Source: an uncultured Acidobacteriota bacterium (GTDB lineage: Bacteria; Acidobacteriota; Blastocatellia; Pyrinomonadales; Pyrinomonadaceae). From it: a stretch of 64,000 bases of DNA. Below, piece by piece: positions 44,972 through 58,800 of the stretch (position 1 is the stretch's first letter; each line of letters starts with the position of its first letter). The notes beneath the pieces were generated by a model. The model was not told the origin of the DNA, made no database searches, and saw nothing but the letters and a program-made list of their open reading frames with translations. A program made the position numbers and the translations under genes. The DNA is taken from NCBI GenBank assembly GCA_937859595.1, contig CALMAH010000023.1:62001-126000 (forward strand), written 5' to 3'.

Positions 44972-45943
44972 TTACTTCTTCTTCAACAGATCTTTTATCT
45001 CGGCGTTAGTAAGTCCCAGCCTTTTGCGGAGTATTTCCAAGTACTCCGAAGGGCGGTAAAGCGGGTAGTCCGTGGCAAAAAGGATACGGTCAAACCCAAG
45101 CTTTCGACAATAAACACCAAGCTCGACCCACTCCTCGTCGGTCAGCTTTCTCACGCCCTCGCTGTCCTTGTCCAAGCCCACGGCGGAAATATCGAACATG
45201 ATCTTGTGGCGTTTCAGCTTCGAATTCGTTCGAAGATGCTCGGTAAAGCTATCGAGAAAGGCCTTGGTCCGTGGGCTGAAGCCTCCTGATGTCCCGAAGT
45301 GTGCTATCCGCAATTTCACGGGCCTCAGATCACCCAATATCGAACCAACAAGAAGATCGACATCCGGCCCGCCGAAACGGCGGTGGCTATTATCAAAATG
45401 CAGAAGGATCTGCATTTTGTGCTTTGCCGCGAACTCGAAAACCTTCTTTACCTTCGCCAGATGGTCAGGCTCTGTCAGATACACCTGATTCGCGTTGTGA
45501 TGCAGCTTGATGCCGTCCATCTTGAGCGACGTCCGGCAGCGTTCCAATTCGTCAAGAGCATATTCGCGAAGCGGATCGACACTGCAATATGCTTTTACTT
45601 TTTTCGGATACTTATTTCTCGCCGCCGCAACGTAAGAGTTCTCGGCCTCGACAAGCTCCCGCTCATTCTCAAACTTTCCAAATTCGCTTGACGAAAACAC
45701 GTGGGCCATAGAGATCAGGTCGATCCGTTTTGTCCCTGTGTTCTTCAGTATCACATCGATGTCCGAATAATACTCATCCGGGCGCGAGAATGGTATGCCA
45801 AGGCCCTTCCATATCTTGATCAATTCTGGGCTTAGGATATGGACGTGGGCATCCATCGCATCTTCGATCCGTTTCTCGACCGATTGGCCAAGTGCGATGA
45901 TGGCAAACAAAACAAACAACGATACTGAAACGCCTTTCTTCAT
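44972..45943 (-). CDS. Secreted amidohydrolase-2 (TIM-barrel) family protein
   Basis: 323 residues with a signal peptide (KKGVSVSLFVLFAIIALGQS). AMDAHVHIL (HxH of the barrel), KMDGIKLHHNAN, MQILLHFDNSH, LRIAHFGTSGG and RILFATDYPLYRPSEYLEIL match the amidohydrolase-2/ACMSD-like family; the final FATD aspartate is the usual metal or base residue. Hydrolase or decarboxylase in the periplasm; substrate unknown. Confidence 0.78.
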   Translation of the reverse strand: MKKGVSVSLFVLFAIIALGQSVEKRIEDAMDAHVHILSPELIKIWKGLGIPFSRPDEYYSDIDVILKNTGTKRIDLISMAHVFSSSEFGKFENERELVEAENSYVAAARNKYPKKVKAYCSVDPLREYALDELERCRTSLKMDGIKLHHNANQVYLTEPDHLAKVKKVFEFAAKHKMQILLHFDNSHRRFGGPDVDLLVGSILGDLRPVKLRIAHFGTSGGFSPRTKAFLDSFTEHLRTNSKLKRHKIMFDISAVGLDKDSEGVRKLTDEEWVELGVYCRKLGFDRILFATDYPLYRPSEYLEILRKRLGLTNAEIKDLLKKK

Positions 45944-46066
45944 ATTCTCGAAAGCAATTAGCAGATGCCGAATAGTATTCGCGACGACCCGCTTGTGTCA
46001 ATCGGAATACTTCGGTTGAATTTGCTAGAATTGTAGTTGATCTATATTCGCGTATTCTCTGTCTGT

Positions 46067-46795
46067 ATGAAGATACCGACCCTAGCAGGAATCATTAAAC
46101 GACGGATACTCGTTAACTTCCGAGCTGATCCAGACACGGTTCAGCGGCTTTTGCCCGCAGGTTTTCGACCAAAGCTGCATCGTGGAAAAGCGGTGGCGGG
46201 GATCTGCCTTATCCGGCTGGAGCATATCAGGCCAAAGATGGCGCCTGAATTTCTCGGACTCAACAGCGAGAATGCGGCACATAGGATAGCTGTAGAATGG
46301 GACGAGGATGGCGAAACTCGAGAAGGTGTTTTCATACCGCGTCGCGACACCGATTCGGCCCTGAATTCCATTGCCGGCGGGACATTGTTCCCCGGCGAAC
46401 AAAACCGAGCGAACTTTACTGTAATTGAAACGGACAATGGAATCGATCTCGTGATGGAGTCACAGGACCACAAAGTCCGAGTCGATCTAAACGCGACGTT
46501 CGCCGAGGAACTGCCTAAAGAGTCTATTTTCATGAACCTCGATGATTCGTCCGAATTTTTTAGAGGCGGTGGGTTGGGATATTCGGTTACGCGGGGTGCG
46601 AAACATCTGGACGGCATGACACTTGAGATAAATGATTGGAAGGTCAGGCCGCTCGAGGTCGAAAGCGTTACCTCGAGCTTTTACGGCGACACGGACGTGT
46701 TTCCCGAAGGAACGATAGAATTTGACCATGCTTTGATAATGCAAAACGTCGAACACGAATGGCACGCGGCCCCAGACTATTCGTTGAGTTTGTAA
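46067..46795 (+). CDS. DUF2071 (YqjF-like) protein
   Basis: 242 residues from ATG 46067 (an upstream frame to 46037 adds ten unsupported residues). Reads MKIPTLAGIIKRRILVNFRADPDTVQRLLPAGFRPKLHRGKAVAGICLIRLEHIRP, then GVFIPRRDTDSALNSIAGGTLFPG and DHALIMQNVEHEWH at the C-terminus. DUF2071 proteins have an acetoacetate-decarboxylase-like fold without known activity. Ends seven bases before mqnE, so the two may be one transcript. Confidence 0.8.
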   Translation: MKIPTLAGIIKRRILVNFRADPDTVQRLLPAGFRPKLHRGKAVAGICLIRLEHIRPKMAPEFLGLNSENAAHRIAVEWDEDGETREGVFIPRRDTDSALNSIAGGTLFPGEQNRANFTVIETDNGIDLVMESQDHKVRVDLNATFAEELPKESIFMNLDDSSEFFRGGGLGYSVTRGAKHLDGMTLEINDWKVRPLEVESVTSSFYGDTDVFPEGTIEFDHALIMQNVEHEWHAAPDYSLSL

Positions 46796-46801
46796 AATCT
46801 T

Positions 46802-47896
<1,095 letters not shown>

Positions 47897-47958
47897 GTTC
47901 GTCGCCGAGTTTTGCGTTGAGTGAAATGTGGGTGCTGCGTTCCGGTTAGAGGCTGACG

Positions 47959-48258
47959 ATGAGTGATGAAATACACCTGCTGGCATTTGTAGTTTCGGAA
48001 GAGAACGATCAGATCTTCCTTCACTTAGACAAAGACGGCATCGAAATCTTGATGCGTTCTTTGGAGAGACGCAAAAAACACCTCGAGAAAGACGAACTTG
48101 AGCACGAGCATCTCTTCTCCGAAGAATGGGGCGGATGGGAGCTAACCGTCTCAGACCAAGCCGACAAAGGAAAGGGTAGACCGATTCATCACGTAAAAAT
48201 TTACGGACGGACGGATGAATGGGCTGACAAGAATGGGTTCGACCGAACGCTTAGGTAA
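47959..48258 (+). CDS. Small protein resembling the Imm32 family
   Basis: 99 residues: QIFLHLDKDGIEILMRSLERRKKH, EHEHLFSEEWGGWELT, HHVKIYGRTDEWAD. The pattern of H-L-D near the start, a WGG-x-EL segment and a terminal HVKIY is reminiscent of Imm32 immunity proteins. No toxin gene is next to it. The match is by pattern memory and could be wrong. Confidence 0.45.
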   Translation: MSDEIHLLAFVVSEENDQIFLHLDKDGIEILMRSLERRKKHLEKDELEHEHLFSEEWGGWELTVSDQADKGKGRPIHHVKIYGRTDEWADKNGFDRTLR

Positions 48259-48278
48259 CTTTGAGCAAAACCGCGTAA

Positions 48279-48450
48279 ATCGCTCCTGAACCCTTACAAC
48301 TCCCTCACGAACCCTTGCAAATCCTTGCCCTTGCGTTTATGTTGCCTCGCGAAGCCTTACTCGCTCCCGAAGCCCTGCAAGTCGCACCCGAAGCACTTCG
48401 ACCAGCTCCCGAAGGGGGCCGCCTCCTCACGAAGGCACAAAGGATCTGAC
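48279..48450. repeat. Degenerate ~20-nt tandem repeat
   Basis: Repeated word CTCxCGAAGCCyTgC on the plus strand: CTCCTGAACCCTTACAA, CTCACGAACCCTTGCAA, CTCGCGAAGCCTTACTCG, CTCCCGAAGCCCTGCAAG, CACCCGAAGCACTTCGAC, CTCCCGAAGGGGG. No frame is protein-like. It fills the gap between the Imm32-like and DUF4256 genes together with two hairpins. Confidence 0.6.
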
Positions 48451-48458
48451 TACGCCGT

Positions 48459-48498
48459 GCCGCGTAGCGGCAAAGTAGCCGTGGGTTTCAACCCACGG
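48459..48498. repeat. Two adjacent REP-like hairpins
   Basis: GCCGC-GTA-GCGGC (48459-48471) followed by CCGTGGGTT-TC-AACCCACGG (48479-48498), stems of 5 and 9 bp. The second is a compact near-perfect hairpin of the kind dispersed in many genomes. No T-run follows. Confidence 0.7.
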
Positions 48499-48560
48499 AC
48501 TTTCAAAATTGCCATTCCGCTTCCCGATCCCACATGAACCTTTGATAAAATATCCCAAAG

Positions 48561-49121
48561 ATGAAACCTCAAAAACTCAACACCCAACAAACCCTCAAGC
48601 TGATCGAAACCCTCAAACACCGCTTTGAATCGAACACCGACCGCCACAAGGGCATAAAATGGGCCGATGTCGAGGAGCGGTTAAAGACTAACTACAAAAA
48701 GCTCCCGGCGCTGAACCAAATGGAAGCCACCGGCGGCGAGCCGGACGTTATCGGTAAAGACAAACACACCGGCGAGATCATCTTTGTTGATTGCTCCCCC
48801 GAAAGCCCAAATGGCCGCCGCAGCGTCTGCTACGATGCCGAAGCCCTCGCGTCCCGCAAAGAGCACAAACCCAAACACAGTGCCCTGGGCATGGCAGCCG
48901 AGATGGGCATTCAGATCCTAACGGAAGAAGAATATCGAAAACTCCAGAAACTCGGCCAGTTCGATCTGAAAACCTCTAGCTGGATCGCGACACCCGATGA
49001 TATCCGAGGGCTCGGCGGCGCAATGTTCTGCGACCGGCGCTACAACACCGTCTGGATCTACCACAACGGGGCCGAAAGCTACTACGCGGCGAGAGGCTTT
49101 CGCGGTTCGCTAAGGATCTGA
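48561..49121 (+). CDS. DUF4256 protein
   Basis: 186 residues: LIETLKHRFESNTDRHKGIKWADVEERL, NQMEATGGEPDVIGKD, FVDCSPESPNGRRSVCYDAEALASRKEHKPKHSA, MAAEMGIQILTEEEYRKLQKLGQFDLKTSSWIATPDDIRGLGGAMFCDRRYNTVWIYHNGAESYYAARGFRG. This is the conserved core of DUF4256, found in many bacteria with no known function. It ends in a terminator. No operon partner. Confidence 0.88.
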   Translation: MKPQKLNTQQTLKLIETLKHRFESNTDRHKGIKWADVEERLKTNYKKLPALNQMEATGGEPDVIGKDKHTGEIIFVDCSPESPNGRRSVCYDAEALASRKEHKPKHSALGMAAEMGIQILTEEEYRKLQKLGQFDLKTSSWIATPDDIRGLGGAMFCDRRYNTVWIYHNGAESYYAARGFRGSLRI

Positions 49122-49129
49122 TCAAAAAT

Positions 49130-49173
49130 GGCGGCCCATTGCAAACACATACGGGGCCGCCTTTCTTGTTTTT
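49130..49173. terminator. Bidirectional Rho-independent terminator between DUF4256 and katG
   Basis: GGCGGCCC (49130-49137) pairs with GGGCCGCC (49154-49161), 8 bp. A TTTCTTGTTTTT follows on the plus strand, and ATTTTTGATC follows on the minus strand, so it can serve both convergent genes. Confidence 0.88.
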
Positions 49174-49207
49174 GAAACAACGCCCGAAGGCGTCACGCTG
49201 AAGCGTT

Positions 49208-51930
<2,723 letters not shown>

Positions 51931-51957
51931 AGCACTAAACCTCGTCTAAGAATAGGA

Positions 51958-51972
51958 TTAGAATAATTCTAT
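51958..51972. promoter_or_regulatory. Per/Fur-box-like operator upstream of the PerR-type gene
   Basis: TTAGAAT-A-ATTCTAT, a 7-1-7 palindrome with one imperfect end base, close to the TTAGAATNATTCTAA / TTATAATNATTATAA consensus of Fur/PerR proteins. It suggests autoregulation and, if the transcript runs on, control of katG. Confidence 0.7.
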
Positions 51973-52141
51973 TTATAAATAATGTCAACTCCCTGGCTAG
52001 GGCCTGTTATCTCCCTACGCGGCTCGTTTAACTAGGGGGCAAATGTGGGAGTTGTCGATCGTGGGCTGTCGAACATGTTTTTGTATACGCGAAAATGGGC
52101 CTAGAGCCGGACTTTCACGGTTTCCTACCGGTGTACTCGTA

Positions 52142-53122
52142 CTAGGTCTGAGCGATCTGTTTTGCATATGCCGAGCGGAACCACTCTACAAAACGAGGCA
52201 AGCCGTCTTCGATCTTTGTTTGAGGGTCGTAGCCTAACAGGCGCTTGGCTTTCGAAATATCTGCGTAGGTAAGAGGCACGTCGCCCGGTTGTACAGGCTG
52301 TAGATCGACTATGGCCTTTATGCCCAGATTATCCTCAATTAATTCGATCAGGCGCCGAAGCTCGGTCGTCTCTGATTCGCCGAGATTTATGATCTCGTGC
52401 ATAGAACCCGTGTAATCCATCGCTTCCCTGACACCCTGAATAATGTCATCGATGTAAGTATAGTCGCGGCGGGTCGTACCATCACCATACACCGGTATCG
52501 GCAGGCCCTCGGCGATAAGACGGGTAAATTTGTGGACCGCAAGATCGGGCCGTTGCCGCGCGCCGTAAACGGTAAAAAATCGCAGGCAGATCGTCCGAAT
52601 ATCGTAAAGATGCGAATAGGTGTGACACAAAAGCTCGCCGGCCGCCTTTGTCGCGGCATAAGGAGAAATGGGCTTGCGAATTGAATCGTCCTCGGCAAAG
52701 GGTACCTTACGGCTGATCCCGTAAACGCTGGATGACGATCCGAACACGAACTGTCCAACGCCGTGAATGCGGGCCAATTCGAGCAGATTCAGTGTCCCAC
52801 AAACGTTGGTCTCGTTATATAGTCTTGGCTCGGCGAGCGATGGGCGCACGCCTGCCCGAGCGGCCAGATGAACGATCATTTCAAACCGTCTACGCCCAAA
52901 GATCTCCGCCAAAGCCTCTTCATCTCGAATGTCCGCTTCGATAAATTCAACGGCCGCATCTCCGTCAAACGAGCTAAGGTTGGCTCGCTTTATCTCCGGC
53001 GAATAGAAGTCGTTGAGATCATCAACGATCGTGACATGCCAACCGCCGTCGACGAGCAAGTTTTCGACGAGATGTGAGCCGATAAATCCGGCTCCTCCGG
53101 TTACTAGAACGTTCCTGGTCAC
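52142..53122 (-). CDS. NAD-dependent sugar-nucleotide epimerase/dehydratase
   Basis: 326 residues. GxxGxxG VTGGAGFIGSHL, FVFGSSSSVYG, the catalytic SPYAATKAAGE (Y-x3-K), DLAVHKFTRLIAEGLPIPVYGDGTTRRDYTYIDDIIQGV: an extended SDR of the UDP-glucuronate 4-epimerase/UDP-glucose 4-epimerase group. It acts on an NDP-sugar for polysaccharide or LPS synthesis. Alone on its strand with an RDD-protein gene upstream. Confidence 0.88.
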   Translation of the reverse strand: MTRNVLVTGGAGFIGSHLVENLLVDGGWHVTIVDDLNDFYSPEIKRANLSSFDGDAAVEFIEADIRDEEALAEIFGRRRFEMIVHLAARAGVRPSLAEPRLYNETNVCGTLNLLELARIHGVGQFVFGSSSSVYGISRKVPFAEDDSIRKPISPYAATKAAGELLCHTYSHLYDIRTICLRFFTVYGARQRPDLAVHKFTRLIAEGLPIPVYGDGTTRRDYTYIDDIIQGVREAMDYTGSMHEIINLGESETTELRRLIELIEDNLGIKAIVDLQPVQPGDVPLTYADISKAKRLLGYDPQTKIEDGLPRFVEWFRSAYAKQIAQT

Positions 53123-53206
53123 TTATTGATCGATTTGCTCCGAAGGGAGGTCTCTGTGCGAAGCAAAAGGAAGGTTATCACGAAGATTCTGCACGTTGCA
53201 AAAACG

Positions 53207-54124
53207 TTAATTCAAGAAACGCTGGCGTGCGTGGTACATGTGTAGCAGCTCCTCAAGAAATCCTTCGTATGTGAAGGTCTCCAGATCGTAAGCCGGTTTT
53301 ATTTTGAACATTATCGGAAGGGCGACCCGCCACGCCATCCATTGCCGTTGTCTTTCGGTGAGGTCCCATCTGCGCCGCAGCAGGTTTTCTACGACCTCCA
53401 ACTCGGCCAAGGTCACCGATGAGATATCCGCGGCAAACTTGGTAACCGGCTGGACACGGAGGAACGCTGTATCGGCGATGCGGGTCGCGAACGTCTCGTC
53501 AAAAGTCGGCGCATCGTCAGACCGTTCTCTTATGACGACGGTTCCGGCGAACATATCACCTATCCGTTGGTCGCGCGAATTTGCGAATATCGCGATCAGT
53601 CCGGCCGAGTAGATAGGCACCACAAACCCCGGCATCGCGTCAAATATGCGCAAAATATTTCTAGCCGCGGATTCCCAAAACGTTATCGGGCGTCCATCTT
53701 CCCTGATTACCCGCAACTTCACGAGTCGCTTGCCTGGCGTTTGGCCGTTCCAAAACCATTCAAAAAAAACGAAATAACCAGAAAACAAAAGAAAAACGAA
53801 AATGATCAGTACTGCAATGGCCCATCCCGGAGCTTCGGTCGCAAGGTCAGAGACCCCAGCTCGGCCGTAAGGCGACGAACTCGCAAGTATCTCGAATATT
53901 CCCCAAAAGACAACAGCTATCGCCGTATATTGGATCGCGTGGTCGATTATCACCGCGAGAAACCTATTACCTATAGATGCAAGCGAGAAAGCAAGCGGCA
54001 CGCGCTCCGGCGTTTCGATTATTAAAGTCTCTTCGGTTTCTATCAGTGGCTTTGCCATTTCTGACTTGTCGAGTATTATTCCGCCGCCGGGGTCGAAATG
54101 CAACAGATGTTTTTTGCTTGTCAT
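53207..54124 (-). CDS. RDD-family membrane protein
   Basis: 305 residues; ATG 54058 (MAKPLIETEE) is an alternative start, and neither start has a clear ribosome-binding site. The RDD domain is seen as LASIGNRFLAVIIDHAIQYTAIAVVFWGIFEIL, GYFVFFEWFWNGQTPGKRLVKLRVIREDG and DQRIGDMFAGTVVIRER, with three to four membrane helices. A ~90-residue helical cytoplasmic tail follows. The RDD function is unknown in most organisms; transport has been proposed. Confidence 0.86.
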   Translation of the reverse strand: MTSKKHLLHFDPGGGIILDKSEMAKPLIETEETLIIETPERVPLAFSLASIGNRFLAVIIDHAIQYTAIAVVFWGIFEILASSSPYGRAGVSDLATEAPGWAIAVLIIFVFLLFSGYFVFFEWFWNGQTPGKRLVKLRVIREDGRPITFWESAARNILRIFDAMPGFVVPIYSAGLIAIFANSRDQRIGDMFAGTVVIRERSDDAPTFDETFATRIADTAFLRVQPVTKFAADISSVTLAELEVVENLLRRRWDLTERQRQWMAWRVALPIMFKIKPAYDLETFTYEGFLEELLHMYHARQRFLN

Positions 54125-54182
54125 TTTGAAACGCCGTTCTCTATACTTGTAATTTGCGGCGGTTAACGAAAAGGAGATATTT

Positions 54183-54698
54183 GTGCAACCAAAAACTCAT
54201 CGCGGACGACTTAATGCAGAGGGCCTACGGTTTGCCGTGGTGGTCAGCAGATGGAACGATTTTCTGACCTCAAAGCTTCTCCTAGGTGCCGTAGAGGCCC
54301 TAGAGAGTTTTGGCGCAAAGGAAGAAGACATTGAGACCTTTATGGTTCCAGGCGCGTTCGAGCTGCCCCTGGCTTCAAAGAAAGCGGCCCAGCTAGGGCG
54401 ATTTGACGCTGTCATCGCCTTAGGCGTCGTGATTCGCGGTGAAACGCCCCACTTCGACTTCGTAGCCGGAGAAGCAGCCAAAGGCATTTCGGCAGTGGCG
54501 CTCGAAATCGGCATTCCCGTCACCTTCGGTGTCGTAACGGCTGATAATCTGGAACAGGCGATCAACCGGTGCGGAGCAAAAGCGGGCAACAAAGGGGCAG
54601 AGGCGGCGTCAGCGGCAGTAGAGACAGCAGAACTATTCCGACAAATCGGGTCGCTGAATACCGAGGGCAACGATAAGGCATTTAGCAATGTCGTTTGA
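54183..54698 (+). CDS. ribH: 6,7-dimethyl-8-ribityllumazine synthase
   Basis: 171 residues from GTG 54183 with AAAAGGAG upstream. FAVVVSRWNDFLTSKLLLGAVEAL, VPGAFELPLASKKAA, IALGVVIRGETPHFDFVAGEAAKGISAVALEIGIPVTFGVVTADNLEQAINR are the family's substrate loops. Condenses ArP with dihydroxybutanone phosphate in riboflavin synthesis and assembles in pentamers or 60-mers. Overlaps nusB by 11 bases, the common ribH-nusB arrangement. Confidence 0.95.
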   Translation: MQPKTHRGRLNAEGLRFAVVVSRWNDFLTSKLLLGAVEALESFGAKEEDIETFMVPGAFELPLASKKAAQLGRFDAVIALGVVIRGETPHFDFVAGEAAKGISAVALEIGIPVTFGVVTADNLEQAINRCGAKAGNKGAEAASAAVETAELFRQIGSLNTEGNDKAFSNVV

Positions 54699-55179
54699 AA
54701 AAACAATTAAGATATCGGGTTCCCGGCGGAAGGCGCGTGAAAGTGCGTTGCAAATGCTTTTTGCGGCCGACGTCGTGAAAAACGCCAGTGAATTCTCGAC
54801 CGACGATTTCTGGAACGAGCTGGGCGCCGCGGATATGGACCCTCGCCTTCAAGCCTTTGCGAACACACTCGTCAAGGGCACCCTGAACAACATCACGCTT
54901 ATCGACGACCGGATCCGGACACGTGCCGAGCATTGGCGCATCGAAAGAATGGCCATCGTTGACAGAAATGTTCTTCGGCTCTCGGTCTATGAATATCTCT
55001 TTGAGGACACGCCGCGTACCGTTGTAATCAACGAGGCGCTCGAAATTGCTAGACGCTTCTCTACATTCGAAGCCACGCAATTTATTAACGGTATCCTGGA
55101 CGCAATAAAGCTCGATCTTGAAAAGGAAGACCCCGAAAAGGTCTCTGGGGAGGAACGATTCCATGCGTCTTCGAGCTAG
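54688..55179 (+). CDS. nusB: Transcription antitermination factor NusB
   Basis: 163 residues. SRRKARESALQMLFAADVV at the start and HWRIERMAIVDRNVLRLSVYEYLFEDTPRTVVINEALEIARRFSTFEATQFINGILDAI are the NusB core. Binds boxA RNA with NusE during rRNA transcription. Overlaps ribH upstream and the secreted protein gene downstream, so all three are co-translated. Confidence 0.95.
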   Translation: MSFEKTIKISGSRRKARESALQMLFAADVVKNASEFSTDDFWNELGAADMDPRLQAFANTLVKGTLNNITLIDDRIRTRAEHWRIERMAIVDRNVLRLSVYEYLFEDTPRTVVINEALEIARRFSTFEATQFINGILDAIKLDLEKEDPEKVSGEERFHASSS

Positions 55180-55780
55180 GCGTTTCTTTTCTATCTCGGC
55201 GGTGCGATCTCCCTCGCTACTGTCTGCCCTGGTACTTATCTCCGCACTTACGGCCGCAGCAACTGCCCAGGAAAGGCCCTTCGATGATCTGCCGAAAACC
55301 ATCCGGGGCTACAAGGTTCACAACAAAACAATAGTCGTTTCGGGTTCACTCCCGGGAAACTATTCGAACAACGGCACAGATGTCCAAGTCAAGGTCGGTG
55401 ACCCGTCCGTGGCGGAAACTGCACTGGCCGGCATCACCCTCGCACTGCCGGTGGACTTCACATCGTTACAGCAAAGCGGACGGGTTGACTTCATCACGTT
55501 CTACAACGTGCGTGTCAACGGTATTCCGATTTCGGTCGAGGAATATCGTCATCGTTTTGAGTTTCGAAAATGTGAGACCCGCTCATTGCCTGAACCTGCG
55601 CAGATATTTGTGCCCACGGGCAGGATCCTTCAGGCCGCCTGGCTTGAGATGCGTGACCACCGTCCGCAATGGAGCGTTACCGGACGTGTTTTTGTCTTCG
55701 GCAAGTTTCGTAGGTTCGGGATTCTCCATAAGCGTGTTGTCCCGGTCGATTTTGACATATCGGTTGCCAACCCACTATAA
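55163..55780 (+). CDS. Secreted hypothetical protein
   Basis: 205 residues from ATG 55163, with AGGA upstream inside the end of nusB. Signal peptide (SPSLLSALVLISALTAAATAQE), then about 170 residues of beta-rich sequence (LPKTIRGYKVHNKTIVVSG, DVQVKVGDPSVAETALAGITLALPVDFTSLQQSGRVDFITFYNVRVNGIPISVEEYRHRFEFRK). It looks like a single extracytoplasmic beta-sandwich. No family recognised. Its coupling to ribH-nusB is conserved only by overlap here, and its role is unknown. Confidence 0.68.
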   Translation: MRLRARRFFSISAVRSPSLLSALVLISALTAAATAQERPFDDLPKTIRGYKVHNKTIVVSGSLPGNYSNNGTDVQVKVGDPSVAETALAGITLALPVDFTSLQQSGRVDFITFYNVRVNGIPISVEEYRHRFEFRKCETRSLPEPAQIFVPTGRILQAAWLEMRDHRPQWSVTGRVFVFGKFRRFGILHKRVVPVDFDISVANPL

Positions 55781-55899
55781 AACGCGGGCGACGGCGACGA
55801 AACCGCCTCCGGATCGGACACGTTTATGAATTACCCAGCATTACTGTAAAATGATAGCTTGCCCCAAAAATTGTAATTTCAAGGAATGACCCAGGAAAA

Positions 55900-58800
55900 G
55901 TGAGCGAAAGAACTTCAGACCTATCAGAATTCATATCGGAAAATTTCGGCGCCAACGCGAGCTATGTTGAAGCCCTTCTCGAACGCTACAGGTCCGATCC
56001 TAACTCGGTCGATGAGTCGTGGCGTACCTATTTCAGCGAAGTCATGTCCGGCAGCACCCACGACGCGGCGGCCGAAGCACCGGTCGGCAGCGAAAGCACC
56101 GCCGCTGCCCCTGCAAAGCAAGTATCCGAGCCCGAGACAAAACGAAAACCCACAGCTGTTCCTGCCGGGGCCGAAGCGAAACCGATCGTCGGCGTCTCAA
56201 GAAAGATCGTCGAGAACATGGAGGAAAGCCTTACTGTACCGACCGCGACCAGCCTTCGGACGGTCCCCGTGAAATTGCTCGAGGAGAACCGTCGCCTTAT
56301 CAACGAGCATATGGTCGCTGCGGGCAAGCGGAAGGTCTCGTTCACTCACCTTATCGCTTGGGCGATCGTTTCCGCCGTAAAGGATCTGCCACAGATGAAC
56401 AACGGCTTCGGTATAGTCAACGACGCTCCGTCGCGGATAGAAAACGAAAGCGTTAATCTCGGCATTGCCATCGATATCGAAAAAAAGGACGGCTCTCGAA
56501 ATCTGCTGGTCCCGAACATCAAGGACGCGGCCGCGATGAATTTCTCGGACTTTTTCGATGAATATAACGATACCGTCAGCCGGGCTCGTGAAGGCAAGCT
56601 GGAGATCGCCGATTTTCAGGGCACAACGATAAGTCTTACAAATCCTGGAACCATCGGCACGGTAGCTTCTAACCCTAGGCTGATGTTGGGCCAAAGTGCA
56701 ATTATTGCCACCGGAGCGATCGAATACCCGGCAGAGTACCAGGCGATGTCGTCTGCCACACTTTCTCAGTTGGGGATCAGCAAAACGATGACGCTGACCA
56801 GTACGTATGACCATCGCGTCATTCAGGGTGCCGAAAGCGGGATGTTTCTCGCCCGTATCCACGAATTTCTCCTCGGGCAGCATGGGTTTTACGACCGCGT
56901 CTTCAAAGACCTTGAGGTCCGCTATCCGCCGCTCAAATGGAATGAGGACAACAATCCCTCGCTCCTCGGTACTGACCGAATCGCCGAACACATCGAAAAA
57001 CAGGCAAATGTCCTTCAGCTGATAAACGCCTACAGGACACGCGGGCATCTCCTTGCGGACATTGACCCGCTCAACATGGCCCCCGTCCACTCGGCCGAAC
57101 TTGATCTGGAGAACTTTGGACTTACGATCTGGGATCTCGACAGAGAATTTATCACCGGCGGCCTCCACGGCGAGAAAACTGCCACGCTTCGCCGCATCCT
57201 CGAAATTCTTCACAAGGCCTATTGCGGAAAGGTCGGCATCGAATATCGTCACATACAAAGTAAGGAAGAGAAAGAATGGATCCGGCAGCAGATCCGCGAA
57301 CAGTTTGTAGATCAGGTCCCACTCGACGCCGAAGTCAGGAAAGACCTTCTTTTGAAATTGATTGAAGCCGAACAGTTCGAGCAATTCCTTCACAGAAAAT
57401 ACCTCGGCCAAAAACGATTTTCGCTTGAAGGCTGCGAATCAGTGATCCCGATGCTTGACCAGTTAGTGGAGGGAGCGTCGTCGCGGGGAGTCGATGAGAT
57501 CTATATGGGTATGGCTCATCGCGGCCGGCTCAATGTGCTCTCGAATATTGTCGGCGACGCCGCGACGGGAGACATGGCCGAGCGTATATTCGCAGTCTTC
57601 GAAGGGACGTCACATCCGAGTTTCCCGGCCGATGAAGGCGATGTGAAATATCACCAAGGGGCGGTCGGCAAACGAACGTCCAAAGCGGGCCGCGATATAC
57701 GCATCGAGTTGGCGTGTAATCCGTCGCATCTCGAGTTCGTCGATCCGGTCGTAGAGGGAATGGCACGGGCACGGCAGGATCAGCTTCTTGAGGGCGATGA
57801 AGCCGACGCTTCGCGGCGCGATGCCGTTCACGATCGCATACTTCCGCTGCTCCTGCATGGCGACGCGGCCTTTGCGGGCCAGGGCATTGTAATGGAGACG
57901 CTCCAACTTGCCGCCCTTCGCGGCTATCGGACCGGCGGTACGATCCACATCGTTATCAACAATCAGATCGGCTTTACCACAACGCCTGAGGCGGGTCGCA
58001 GCTCGATCTATTCGACCGACGCGGCACAAATAACACAGACCCCGATCTTTCACATAAACGGGGACGATCCTGAAGCCGCCTATCGCGTCATACAGATCGC
58101 CCTCGATTACCGGCAGGTTTTTAATAAGGACGTCGTGCTTGATCTGGTCGGATTTCGTCGGCTTGGCCACAACGAAGGTGACGAACCCAGCTATACACAG
58201 CCGCTGATGTATGCAAGGGTAAAGGCCCACCCGGGTGTCAGGCATCTGTTCGCACAGCATTTGATCAATGAGGGTGTTATATCCGAAGACGATCTCAAGG
58301 AAATGACAGACCGCGTCGTCGCCAAATACGAGGGTATCCTTGAACGCGCCAAAGACATTGCCACGACTAAACCGAAACGCCAATCGGTCCCCGAACCGGT
58401 CGTTGAGGAAGACGGCTCGGCTGTTCTCGAGACAGGCTCGCCGCAAGACATTCTTGACGAGGTCACCGGGAAGATAACCATCGTGCCGGAGAACTTCAGC
58501 ATCAACCCCAAGATGGTCGGCCAGCTTGGCCGCCGTGCGAAAATGGGCGCGGGCGAGGCGCCGATGGACTGGGGTTTCGCGGAGGCCATGGCGTTCGGTT
58601 CGCTGGTGAAGGACGGATACCGCGTGCGGCTCAGTGGACAGGACTCTGGCCGCGGCACATTTGCACAGCGTCACGCACTCATGTACGACACCAACACCGG
58701 CGAAATCTGGGCGCCGCTCGGGCTTATCCGCACCGACAAGGACCCGCTTGCCAGGTTTCAGGTATTCGACAGTTCGCTCTCTGAGAATGCCGTACTCGGT

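Noticed and set aside
54125..54182. FMN riboswitch upstream of ribH
   Set aside because: The gap to the divergent RDD gene is under 60 bases, far too short for an RFN element, and no RFN helices are visible.
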